DNA from: Pogona vitticeps
Taxonomy: Eukaryota; Chordata; Lepidosauria; Squamata; Agamidae
Direction of reading: 5' to 3'
DNA: 64,000 nucleotides
NCBI RefSeq assembly: GCF_051106095.1
Contig: NC_135784.1
Span: 150,943,428 to 151,007,427 of the forward strand
Below the pieces are notes generated by a model, which was given only the letters and a program-made list of their open reading frames with translations, had not been told where the DNA came from and ran no database searches. Shown piece by piece: positions 34,401 to 41,644 of the stretch. A program made the position numbers and the translations under genes. How positions within the stretch are numbered: position 1 is the stretch's first letter; each line of letters starts with the position of its first letter.

Positions 34401-37400
34401 AAAACAATCATAACATCACTGTTTCATTTTCTTTTTAAGTAAAGTTGGTTCGGCCCCTGAACACAGTTCAGATTTTTCATGTGGTTCCCTATAGAAATTA
34501 ATTGCTCGCCCCGATATATTTCTTGGTAAATGCCTCCTCATGCTTATGTTACATATGGAGAACAGTTAATGTAAGAATAGTCCTGCCTGTTCTTAGTGTA
34601 AAAATAAGTGCAGAATGAACTCAGGCTTGCCTGACCAATTAAAAACAATAAAAAGGGCTTTTTTTAGTTATGCCTGAAGCAAAAGGAAGAACAAGAAAAT
34701 GATAGGGTCGCTGTGTGGAGAAGATGGCCAACTAACAGAGGACAGGGAAAAGATTGAACTTCTCAACACCTTCTTTGTCTCAGTTTTCTCCAGAAAGGAA
34801 AACAGTGCTCGACCTGAGGGGCGAAGAGCAGGTGATGTCGTGGGGGAAATGCAGCACAGAATAGGTAGAGAAGTAGTGCAGGAATACCTGGCTACTCTAA
34901 ACGAATTCAAGTCTCCAGGGCCAGACAAATTACATCCTAGGATATTAAAAGAACTGGCAGAAGTAATTTCAGAACTATTGGCATTAATATTTGAGAATTC
35001 TTGGAGAACAGAAGTCCCCACAGACTGGAGGAGGTCCTATGTTGTCCCTATCTTCAAAAAGGGGAAAAAAGAAGACCCAAAAATGTATCGCCCAGTCAGC
35101 CTGACATCAATTCCTGGAAAAATTTTGGGGAGCAGATCATTAAACAGACAATTTCTTATTACTTAGAAAGCAATGCTGTCATCACTAAAAAATCAACACG
35201 TGTGTGTTTAGTCGTTTAGTCGTGTCCGACTCTTCATGACCCCATAGACCAGATCCCCTTCATGGATTTCTGCCTTGTCGTGGCAAAGGGGCTTGAGTAA
35301 CTCAGGGAAGCTATGGGCTATGCCACGCAGGGTCACCCAAGACGGACAGGACATAGTGGAGAGTTCCGACTAAACGCAATCCACCTGGAGTAGGAACTGG
35401 CAATGCCACTCCAGTATCTTTGCCAAGAACGCCCCATGATTAGAAACAAAAAATCAACACAGGTTTCTCAAAAAGAAGTAATGTCAGACTAATTTGATCT
35501 CTTTTTTCGATAGAGTTACAGGCCTGATAGACGATAGGCTGTGGATGTAGCATACTGTATCTTGATTTCAGTACGGCCTTTGACAAAGTTCCCCATGATA
35601 TTCTTGCAAGGAAGCTAGTAAAATGTGGGGTAGCCAGTGCTACTGTTTGGTGGATTTGTAATTGGTTGACTGACCAAACCCAAAGTGTGCTCACCGATGG
35701 CTTCTCTTCATCCTGGAGAGAGGTGACTAGTGGGTTCTGTTCTGGGCCCTGTGCTATTCAACATCTTTATCAAAGACTTGAATGAAGGAATAGAGAGTAT
35801 GCTGATTAAATCTGCAGGTGATACCTGTTTGGGGGGGGTTGCTAATTCCCCAGAGGACAGGATTAAAATTCAAACTGACCTTGACAGATTAGAGTCCTGG
35901 GCCAAAACTAACAAAATGAATTTCAACGTGGAGAAATCTAAGGATCTACAGCTAGGCAGAAAAAATTAACTGCACATATACAGGATGGAAGACACCTGGC
36001 TAGACCACAGTACCTGTGAAAGGGATCTAGGAGTCTTGGTAGATCACAAGCTGAACACGAGTCAGCAGTCTGATGCGGCTGCCAAGAAAGCCAATCCAAT
36101 TCTTGGCTGCATCAACAGTAGTGGCTAGATCAAGGGCATTGATAATACCACTCCATTCTACTTTGGTCAGACCTCACCTGGAGTATTGTGTCCAGTTCTG
36201 GACACCTCAATTCAACAAGGATGTTGACAACCTGGAACGTGTGCAGAGGAGGGCGACCAAAATGGTCAAAGGTCTGGAAGCCATGTCCTATGAGGAGCAG
36301 CTTAGGGAGCTGGGAATGTTTAGCCTTACGAAAAGAAGGTTAAGATGGGACATGATAGCTGTGTTTAAATATCTGAAGAGATGGCATGGCGAGGAAGGGA
36401 CAGGTTTGTTTTCCACAGCTCCAGACGCTAGGACAAGGAGCAATAATTTCAAATTACAGGAAAAGAGATTCCACCTGAATCTCAGGAATCTCTTCCTGAC
36501 AGTCAGAGCTGGTTGGCCATGGAATATGCTGCCTTAGAGTGTGGTGGAGTCTTTTTCTTTGGAGGTTTTTAAGCAGAGGCTGGATGGCCATCTGTTGGAA
36601 TTGCTTTGATGGAGTTCCTGCAAGGCAGGGGGTTGGACTCGATGGCCCCTGTGGTCTCTTCCAACTCTGTGATTTTATGTCTCTACGTCTGGGGTCCAGT
36701 TATTTTGGCCACTTAAAAAACAGAAGCTTTTGTTCTGAATACTTATTAGCAGCTCCCTGTGTGACCTGTTAATGCAGTTAAGTTAAAATTCACAATGTTA
36801 ACTGTATTCACCAGGTTCTACCCCTCACTTTTTTTGGCCACCAAAATACTTCTTTTTCTATACATGTCATATGCTCAGTCCCATGCTTTGCAGCTGTTGT
36901 TTGGCTTACGATACACATCTTCTCAGGATAAATCAATCTTTTACCTATCTAATATATTTTCAAGTTCACACAGAAGTTACTTGTCACTATTGGTAAGAGA
37001 ACCCAGCCTCCAGTATGTTCAGGGTAGTTTCACATATTACAAAACATCTATATAAGAAGCAAATACAATTATGTTTAGCCATATGTAACAATGGCAGCTG
37101 AAAGTGTGTTCCCCACTCCAGTGTGAACAAATACATACAAACAGTTACTAGCTATGGCTTCTGAACACAAAAACAATGAAAAACCATGTATGCAATAGCT
37201 GCATACCACTACGTGCAAGCTGCACTATATGTCCTCCAAACAATGACCTTTCATTCAGAAACCTGGTGACAGTGATCAGATAGCTTCCCTGAAATTTGCG
37301 ATTAACACCCTTCCTTTCAGATTACAAGTGGGCAGTCAGAAATACAACTGAATAATTCGTTTACTTTAGATTTCCAAAGGATACTTTCTCCAGAACTACA

Positions 37401-38891
37401 ATACTAAGCATATAATAGATAGGAAATTACAGTGGTGCCTTGCTTAGCGATGTTAATCTGTTCCATGAAAAACGTCGCTAAGTGATTTTAAAAAGCCCAT
37501 AGGAATGCATTAAAATGTGTCTAATGCGTTCCTATGGGCTTAAAAACTGACCTTATGTGAAGATCCTCCATAGGGGCAGCCATTTTCGGTGCCTCTAAAG
37601 CGAGGCAAAACAGTGGGTGGCCATTTTGTTTTTCCGGCGGCCATTTTGGAACTGCCGATCAGCTGTGCAAAAAGGGTCGCTTTGCCATGATGGCTTCCCC
37701 ATGATCATCGCAAAGCGATTTTTCCCCATAGGGGCGATCGCTCTGGCGATGGCCAAAACCCCATCGCTAAGCGATTTCATCGCTCAATGGAGCGATCGCT
37801 AAGCGAGGCACCACTGTATTTCTCACACAAACATAAAAGTCTCAATAGACCATATATAATAGGAATCATTTTGCACTCTTGTATAAACTTCAACACAGAA
37901 AACTGGATTGCAGAATTTTTCAAAACCATCAACAATTCCTGTAAGATCACTGTTTTATAATTTTGAATAATTTTGCAATGCACTGACAGGTACTTGAAAT
38001 CTTTTTGACCTAGAACATTCTGTTAGTCAGAGGGCTGCCAACTAAAAATATTTTTGGGAAATGTCATCGTATACTACACACAGATCACCAATATCATTTT
38101 TGCAGATGCTATTCAGGTATGGGTTGACTATGTAGACTATATCCTGTAGGTCAAGTTAAAGGTTAGAGTTTTTACAGTGAAATGTATTAGTACCAAACAC
38201 GCCTCAAAAGCTTTTGGTACAGCTGAGTGGATCATCACTGTACACATGTTAATTAACCTTCCATTTGCATCCTGGATTATTGCTTTGGCTATCCCATAAA
38301 GGACTGCAACAAATGTCTAAGAAATAGTGTGTTTTCATAGTCTGTATCACGTGTCCTAATGAAATGTACTGACTTTTATTTGGTTATGACATATTACAAG
38401 GCTTTGCATCTAATTTCACAACTCTGTATTTACCATCTAACATCAGTGTTTAACATATACTATAAAGTTGTGTCTTACTTTAAAAGATCATATAATGTTC
38501 AGGAGATTCCAGTAATGTGTAGATACTTCACTTTCTTTTAAAAAGACATTTTTCTACTTGTTTCTTTGAGTAACAAGTAGAAAAATTTACTGTAGGATTA
38601 CAGTAAATTTATATATGACTAACATCTTTAAAAGAAACAAAACTGGTACCATCACGTAATATATTAGTTTGCTTGCATGACTGAGAAAGAAAAAAATCTA
38701 ATGCAAATTTACCACAGAAAATCACAGTCTGTCCAGATATAACAAGCTACCAAAAAAAAAAAAAAAAAAAAAAATCATTTAGAATGATCTCATGCACCTA
38801 CCTGAACTGGCTCCTCCAAAACCCCACTGCAGATGGGGCATATAAGGTCTTCATCAACATCCCCTTGAAAGCGTGCTACATCATACCCCAT
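19093..38891 (-). CDS. RNF41: RNF41 (NRDP1/FLRF) E3 ubiquitin ligase, complete 5-exon CDS
   Basis: RNF41 is a cytoplasmic RING E3 ligase. It ubiquitinates ErbB3, BIRC6 and other targets and is stabilised by USP8. Minus-strand coding exons are 38802-38891, 26515-26786, 25669-25804, 21377-21480 and 19093-19444 (90, 272, 136, 104 and 352 bases). All junctions are canonical GT/AG and all phases fit. The total is 317 codons plus stop, the length known for the mammalian protein. Order: C3HC3D RING (about residues 18-57: C18, C21, C34, H36, C39, C42, C53, D56), a zinc-finger/SIAH-like region (about 80-130), a coiled coil (about 138-176) and the C-terminal USP8/ErbB3-binding domain (about 180-317), ending FAHGVEEI. 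Relative to human as recalled it has A6 for T6 and W-L-N for W-V-N at 202-204. No break is seen. Confidence 0.97.
19625..19865. mobile_element. DNA-transposon MITE ('AAAATAAG' family), one end eroded
   Basis: The element is built of repeated CCCCAAAAATAAG-like units at both ends (TTTCCCCAAAAATAAAACC at 19,632, CCCTGAAAATAAGCGC near 19,828) with TTTTTTGGAGCAAA at the right. I recall a reptile and mammal MITE with this layout. No clear target duplication is seen. Confidence 0.55.
19866..21376. other. RNF41: RNF41 intron 4 (between coding exons 4 and 5), remainder
   Basis: This intron part holds poly-C runs near 20,332 and 20,395 and otherwise no recognisable feature. A plus-strand 103-codon frame at 20,975-21,286 lies antisense in the intron and resembles nothing known to me. 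Confidence 0.5.
21377..21480 (-). CDS. RNF41: RNF41 coding exon 4 (residues 167-201)
   Basis: Acceptor GGTTCCTGCAG precedes AAACGTGAC. It encodes [20 protein letters not shown] and [15 protein letters not shown], ending in phase 2 (GA) before donor GTAAGT. No long open frame marks it because it is short, but the match to the known protein is complete. Confidence 0.95.
21481..22554. other. RNF41: RNF41 intron 3, left part, nothing recognised
   Basis: Intronic AT-rich DNA. At 22,000-22,150 an imperfect inverted repeat is visible: GTTTGTGTAACTTACTGCAG against CTACAGCAAGTTACCCAAAC, with ATTAATTGATGAGGTGCTGG against CAGCACCTTGTTAATTAGC inside. This is likely a small MITE of unknown family. Confidence 0.45.
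22555..22740 (+). mobile_element. Old RTE/BovB-like LINE C-terminal fragment
   Basis: The plus strand carries decayed versions of [22 protein letters not shown] and [16 protein letters not shown]..., matching the copy at 60.7-60.9 kb on the other strand. Many substitutions and several stops show it is old. Confidence 0.5.
22745..23560 (-). mobile_element. GC-rich insert of unknown family, possibly an LTR-type fossil
   Basis: About 815 bases of markedly GC- and CpG-richer DNA sit in an AT-rich intron. The minus strand is open for about 200 codons (23,558 leftward) and another frame is open nearby, with acidic, Pro/Glu-rich predicted sequence that I do not recognise. An AATAAA lies on the minus strand near 22,837-22,842 and the minus-strand end reads CCCGTTCACA, so a long terminal repeat is possible (TG...CA from about 23,557 to 22,751). 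No target duplication was found. It looks incomplete; the family is unknown. Confidence 0.4.
23561..24529. other. RNF41: RNF41 intron 3, nothing recognised
   Basis: A 10-base hairpin CTTTCAGCAA/TTGCTGAAAG (23,561-23,586) lies at the edge of the GC-rich insert. No other feature is seen. Confidence 0.4.
24600..24785. repeat. Interspersed SINE/LINE-type repeat fragment
   Basis: The stretch CCCCACCAGCTGGGTACTCA, ACATTAGAAGGATGGAAGGG TGAGTCAACCCTGAGCC and AACTCAGGTTGTGAGCAGAG is a pattern that I recall as a common reptile repeat with a tRNA-like 'GAACTCAGGTCGTGAGC' end. The family name is not certain. Confidence 0.45.
24786..25668. other. RNF41: RNF41 intron 3, right part, nothing recognised
   Basis: Intronic DNA upstream (in gene sense, downstream) of coding exon 3, with no recognised feature. 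Confidence 0.4.
25669..25804 (-). CDS. RNF41: RNF41 coding exon 3 (residues 121-166)
   Basis: Acceptor CCTGAGCAG precedes TTTGGAAATG; the first T completes Gly121. It encodes [40 protein letters not shown] and QLAEQ, mostly coiled coil. Donor after CAG is GTAACT. Confidence 0.96.
26043..26150. mobile_element. hAT-type MITE fragment (CTCCAGATGTT...CAACCCCCATCAG family)
   Basis: CCCTCCAGATGTTTTTAGCA TACAACCCCCATCAG and a closing TAAAATGTTGCCCACCCC resemble a common reptile hAT MITE also seen at 59,095. It lies in the 710-base RNF41 intron 2. Confidence 0.45.
26515..26786 (-). CDS. RNF41: RNF41 coding exon 2 (residues 31-121)
   Basis: Acceptor CTCTACACAG precedes GCTCCTCATTGC. The exon encodes [20 protein letters not shown] and continues to VTCEQGCG, completing the RING (C34, H36, C39, C42, C53, D56) and the following Cys/His-rich region. 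It ends in phase 2 before donor GTGAGT at 26514. Confidence 0.96.
26787..27094. other. RNF41: RNF41 intron 1 start (gene sense: end), nothing recognised
   Basis: Sequence next to the exon 2 acceptor; no feature beyond the polypyrimidine tract. Confidence 0.4.
27095..27501. mobile_element. Tigger-like MITE, copy A
   Basis: A 407-base element with TA target duplication (27,093-94 and 27,502-03) and terminal inverted repeats CAGTGGTGCCCCACATAGCG / CGAGGCATCACTG. Inside are paired GGAACGCATTAAAC...GTTTAATGCGTTCC and GCCATTTT modules. It has no transposase. The TIR resembles those of TcMar-Tigger elements as I recall them. It lies in RNF41 intron 1. Confidence 0.8.
27502..28640. other. RNF41: RNF41 intron 1, nothing recognised
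   Basis: No gene, RNA or nameable repeat. Confidence 0.35.
28641..28797. mobile_element. AT-rich palindromic MITE (GATTTAAATC family), copy 1
   Basis: GCAGGGTGGATTTGATTTAA starts the element and AATATTTTTATCCACTCTGG ends it; the interior is dominated by GATTTAAATC-like self-complementary blocks. Sister copies lie at 39.7 and 47.0 kb. Confidence 0.65.
28798..29197. other. RNF41: RNF41 intron 1, nothing recognised
   Basis: No feature recognised. Confidence 0.3.
29198..29462. mobile_element. hAT-type MITE with 8-base target duplication
   Basis: Inverted ends of about 60 bases: left GAAATGGGCATGAACC...CTGGTCGGCGGAACAGGTG pairs with right CACCTGTTTGGCCGACC...TTGTGCCCCTCTCT. The 8-base duplication AATTATGA stands at 29,190-29,197 and 29,463-29,470. 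No transposase is encoded. Confidence 0.75.
29463..29815. other. RNF41: RNF41 intron 1, nothing recognised
   Basis: No feature recognised. Confidence 0.3.
30587..30935. mobile_element. hAT MITE nested in the mariner
   Basis: Left end CAGTGGAGGCAAACCTTTTT and right end TTAGGTTCGCCATCACTG are inverted repeats. The exact 8-base target duplication GTCTAAGG lies at 30,579-30,586 and 30,936-30,943. It splits the mariner transposase after ...ETKERSK, so it is younger than the mariner. A 32-base minisatellite occupies its centre. Confidence 0.88.
30692..30823. repeat. 32-base minisatellite, four copies, inside the nested hAT MITE
   Basis: The unit containing GGGGGAATCATGGGGA and GACAGGAAGTTAAAG recurs with GGAAGTTAAAG at 30,717, 30,749, 30,781 and 30,813, exactly 32 bases apart. 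Copies differ at few positions. Confidence 0.85.
31514..31640. repeat. Fragment of a 'CAATGGGACTA' reptile repeat
   Basis: AAATCAATGCAATTTACATA, CAGTGATTCAATGGGACTA and CTGGATTCCAACC resemble the repeat seen at 60,480-60,640. Old and partial. Confidence 0.35.
31641..32230. other. RNF41: RNF41 intron 1, nothing recognised
   Basis: No feature recognised. Confidence 0.3.
32231..32603. mobile_element. Tigger-like MITE, copy B
   Basis: 373 bases, TA duplicated at 32,229-30 and 32,604-05. TIRs CAGTGGTGCCCCGCTTGACG / CAAGCGAGGCATCACTG. Interior has CCATTGAAATGCACTG, GCCATTTTCGATCGC and GACGATCAGC blocks like the other copies. Confidence 0.82.
32604..34149. other. RNF41: RNF41 intron 1, nothing recognised
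   Basis: Apart from a short GTGTGTCTCTCTCTGTGTG run near 33,430, no gene or nameable repeat. Confidence 0.35.
34150..34510. mobile_element. Non-autonomous hAT element
   Basis: The left end CAGACCTGGGCAAAGTGCGG CCCAAGGGCCACATACAGCC is a typical hAT terminal sequence in vertebrates; the right end near TTAATTGCTCGCCCC is the eroded partner. No transposase is visible and exact ends are uncertain. Confidence 0.6.
34690..36695 (+). mobile_element. CR1 LINE, ORF2 reverse transcriptase and 3' end, decayed
   Basis: The plus strand carries CR1 ORF2 from before the [75 protein letters not shown]. After a nested insert come [14 protein letters not shown]-like sequence (near 35,565-35,600), [39 protein letters not shown], then [40 protein letters not shown] and [20 protein letters not shown]. 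The 3' end has GGTTGGACTCGATGGCCCC and CCAACTCTGTGATTTTATG. Several frameshifts and stops break it; the RT YADD box is decayed (SAGDTCL). 5' truncated. Confidence 0.93.
35200..35447. mobile_element. BovB-derived insert with internal inversion, nested in CR1
   Basis: The insert is framed by an exact 13-base duplication AAAAAATCAACAC (35,187-35,199 and 35,448-35,460). Its left part GTTTAGTCGTTTAGTCGTGT CCGACTCTTCATGACCCC is the BovB 3' end on the minus strand. The remainder (GGAACTGGCAATGCCACTCC AGTATCTTTGCC, GGACAGGACATAG) resembles BovB 3'-UTR sequence in the other orientation. The CR1 frame resumes immediately after. Confidence 0.85.
36696..37429. other. RNF41: RNF41 intron 1, nothing recognised
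   Basis: No feature recognised. Confidence 0.3.
37430..37816. mobile_element. Tigger-like MITE, copy C
   Basis: 387 bases, TA at 37,428-29 and 37,817-18. TIRs CAGTGGTGCCTTGCTTAGCG / CGCTAAGCGAGGCACCACTG. Interior GGAATGCATTAAAATG / CTAATGCGTTCC pair and GGTGGCCATTTTG, GGCGGCCATTTTGG, GATCAGCTG blocks. Confidence 0.85.
38549..38610. repeat. Two adjoining perfect hairpins
   Basis: First stem TTTTTCTACTTG (38,549-38,560) with CAAGTAGAAAAA (38,574-38,585), 13-base loop. Second stem AAATTTACTGTA (38,583-38,594) with TACAGTAAATTT (38,599-38,610), 4-base loop. Stems share three bases, so the two folds would compete at the junction. It lies about 190 bases inside RNF41 intron 1 on the gene's own strand. 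No known RNA family is recognised. Confidence 0.8.
38754..38774. repeat. Poly-A run
   Basis: A run of over 20 A on the plus strand (poly-T on the RNF41 transcript) about 30 bases inside intron 1 from the exon 1 donor. Nothing upstream identifies it as a SINE tail. Confidence 0.7.
38802..38891 (-). CDS. RNF41: RNF41 coding exon 1 (residues 1-30)
   Basis: ATG at 38889-38891, encoding [20 protein letters not shown] and then [10 protein letters not shown]. It holds the first two RING cysteines (C18, C21). The donor after CAG is GTAGGTG (38801 downward). The exon probably starts at 38914, where a CCCACCAATTTCAG acceptor precedes a 23-base leader (38892-38914), so at least one non-coding exon lies further right. 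Confidence 0.96.
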
Positions 38892-38914
38892 TTCTCATCA
38901 CCAGTGCCAAAACC

Positions 38915-39674
38915 CTGAAATTGGTGGGGGGGGGGAAGGCAAATAGAAAAACGATGAACAGTTCAGCAGATAACATTTGTGCACTTTCCACAAACAACAC
39001 CAGTACATTCAGCGCTCTGCTTCTGCGGAGTCACTTAAAAGCCGTTCTGGCTAGGCTGCTTGTCTGCCTACTAACTCAATAAGGCTGCATTCTGGGATTC
39101 AACACAGGCTCCAAGTCCCTTTAGAGCAGGGGTGTGGTACAGTACAGAGCAGAGAGAACAACTTGACACGGCACATTTCTGTGCACTGAATTACTCCAGT
39201 TTTACTTGCCCGCTAGCATCAAATTAGACAGACACTTCCTTCCAAAATAACACTATTACTCATCTCTTCACTTGCATGTTTTTATTTCCACACCTCACTT
39301 GTTCCTTGCATAAATGCCAGCAATGAGTGTCTAGGTTTCATATCAAATTACAGAGCATGTATGGGTGTGGGGCAAGAGTTCTATAACTAGAATAGCTGAT
39401 AGCAGTTCAGCAAGACACGTTACAGGTACCTTTCAAGTCTTACTGAAAGAGCAGAGGTGCTACTCAAGCCAGTTCGAACCATGAGGAGGAGGTGCCTTCC
39501 TCTGAGGCAGGTAATGCTGGCACATCCCTGCATTATGATTTTGGGCCAATCATTCTTGAAGTAGACACACAGTACAACTACATTCGTACATTTTGCTAAT
39601 TAGAAGAAAGCACATCCAGTCTCATGACAGCATTTTACTTTTTGTATCACATGGCTGGGAATGGCTGGCATCAG
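38915..39674. other. RNF41: RNF41 upstream (5' UTR) intron, nothing recognised
   Basis: A poly-G/C run at 38,926-38,936 is the polypyrimidine tract of the exon at 38,802-38,914. No other feature recognised. Confidence 0.4.
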
Positions 39675-39830
39675 AGTTGATATAAAGTAACGATTTTTAA
39701 AAATCAAACTGATTTAAATCATGATTTACATAAAAAAATTATTTAAATCATTAAAAATTTCAATTTTTACAATTTAAATCATGATTTAAATAAATTTGAT
39801 TTAAATAAAGTCCACCTTGACTGGCATACA
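39675..39830. mobile_element. AT-rich palindromic MITE (GATTTAAATC family), copy 2
   Basis: Contains GATTTAAATCATGATTTA blocks in inverted arrangement and ends TTGATTTAAATAAAGTCCAC C. Same family as 28,641 and 46,950. Confidence 0.65.
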
Positions 39831-39892
39831 GGCTTCCCTATGAACAGACCCTAGCATGAATTTTCAGTTAGTTACACAACATGCTGTAACCT

Positions 39893-40020
39893 AGTGGTTC
39901 CCAACCATTTTTGAGTCATGACTTCGTTTTATAATAGTAATGTGTGACCCCCCACGTCATATTTGCATAAATAAGCTGTTGTCATTGTTCCCTGACATGG
40001 CGACACCCTTGATGTTGCTG
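39893..40020. mobile_element. hAT-like terminal fragment
   Basis: TAGTGGTTCCCAACCATTTT TGAGTCATGAC and GTGTGACCCCCCACGTCAT resemble a hAT terminus of the CAGTGGTTCTCAACC type. No partner end was located. Confidence 0.4.
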
Positions 40021-40618
40021 CTACAGTACTTGCTCTCCTACTGTTCATGCCACCAACTCTGCCATCATCACTTCAAAACAGAGGCATGAAAAGGCTGGAA
40101 GAGGCTAAAGGTGGGGAGAACGGATGGCAAAGGACTTCGAAGATGGGCCAGGGAGTGAAAGGACATTGTGGTACTCAGGGAGGGGGCAAAACCTTCAAGC
40201 AGAGAGGATCCCTCTCAGAAACTGGCACTAAGCTTCCCTTGAACCCATTGCAGAAAAGGGGAAGCACTGTGTTCTCCTCCCGGAGATTTGCTGCCTGTGT
40301 GGGGCTTCTTTTTTCTTTTCCTCTCCTTCCTTAGGCTCTTTGGAAGTGACACGTCATAGTTAAAATCCCTTTCTTGTGGAAGTGGCAGAAATTATAACTT
40401 TACACTGTCATTTCTTTTCTCTTTCCCCCCCTTCTTTGTTAAAAATAATCCCAGTCATCCCTTCTTAGAAAGTATTTGTATCCAAAGCGACACACTATCT
40501 AGCCATAACACATATAAGACAACCTGCAACCTCCCAAAAAAGACTATGCAACCCCCTTGGAATTGGGAAACTGATCTAGCCAAATCCATCTTCCAGACTG
40601 CAATAACTGGATTGCAAT
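40021..40618. other. No gene; possible interior of the hAT-like element
   Basis: A 95-codon plus-strand frame (40,047-40,334) shows no domain resemblance. Nothing else recognised. Confidence 0.3.
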
Positions 40619-41043
40619 AACTGGTGCCCCGCATGACAATGACCCCGCAGAGTGACGAAATCACATGACTACGAGTTTTTTGCGATCGCTATAGCGATCG
40701 CAAAATGATGTTTCCTATGGGGGATTTTCACTTAACGACAATTAGGTCCTTGCTTCGCGAACAGTTTGTTTGCAAAACGACGATTTTTCCAGCTCCGCAA
40801 AATGGCTGCCCTGTGTTTTCCGGACCCATGCTTCGCAGGGCAGCCATTTTAACAGCTGATCGGCGCTCAGAAAATGGCTCCCCCATGGGCAATCTTCGCT
40901 GGACGACGAGTTAGTTTCCCCACTGGAACGCATTAAATGGGTTTCAATGCATTCCAATGGGGAATTGTTTTTCGCTGGACGACGTTTTCACTTAACAGCG
41001 ATTTCAGGGGAATGGATTATCGTCGTGGTGCGGGGCACCACTG
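40619..41043. mobile_element. Tigger-like MITE, copy D
   Basis: Right end GTGCGGGGCACCACTG then TA (41,044-45). The left end has decayed to AACTGGTGCCCCGCATGAC and follows a small duplication of GCAATAACTGG. Interior includes GCGATCGCTATAGCGATCGC, AAAATGGCTGCCC and GGAACGCATTAAATGG / CAATGCATTCC. Confidence 0.75.
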
Positions 41044-41425
41044 TACCATGCTCATTCTCAAACCATAAGCCATCAGCTTGCCCCCCTGAAAAAAGACTGC
41101 TGTGATAAAAACCCCAAAAGACTGTCTATTAAGTTTAATTTTGTTGAGGGTGCTGACTTATTCTGAGTCAAATCACTAGCCTGCTCAGCTCAGTACTGGT
41201 TGGTAATGGATCTCTAGCATTTCCAACGGAATATATCTAATCACTACACAGTTGAACCTGGGATCTTTTGTTTAAAAAAAAACCACCACATGCTCTACAC
41301 TGAGATGCAGATGTTAACTGCATATCAACTAACCCTAGCACAGTCACAAACCAAGATGGATTTTCCTACATAATTACTGAGGGAGCACAAGATCCTCACT
41401 GACCATCTCTCATAATCCAAGCTAT
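41044..41425. other. No feature recognised
   Basis: Spacer between two DNA-transposon copies; nothing recognised. Confidence 0.3.
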
Positions 41426-41616
41426 GTTGTTGTTATATGCCATCAAGCCAGAAATGAATTATAGTGACCAATAGGACTTTCAAAGTGGGTGAAATATTGA
41501 ACAAATGGTTTTAACAGTTCTACTTCCCCAGTGAGTTTCCATGGCAGAGGTCGCATTTGAACCCAGATCTCCTGAGTCCTAGTCAGTCACTCTATCCACT
41601 ACACCAACTGGGTATC
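41426..41616 (-). mobile_element. tRNA-derived SINE with RTE-like tail (Sauria-SINE type)
   Basis: On the minus strand the head is AGTTGGTGTAGTGGATAGAG (A box) and TGGGTTCAAATGCG (B box), then CATGGAAACTCACTGGG. The tail TTCTGGCTTGATGGCATAT AACAACAA is RTE/BovB-like. An exact duplication CCAAGCTAT frames it at 41,417-41,425 and 41,617-41,625. Probably mobilised by BovB-type machinery. Confidence 0.82.
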
Positions 41617-41644
41617 CCAAGCTATAGCCTTCCAAAAATGGATA

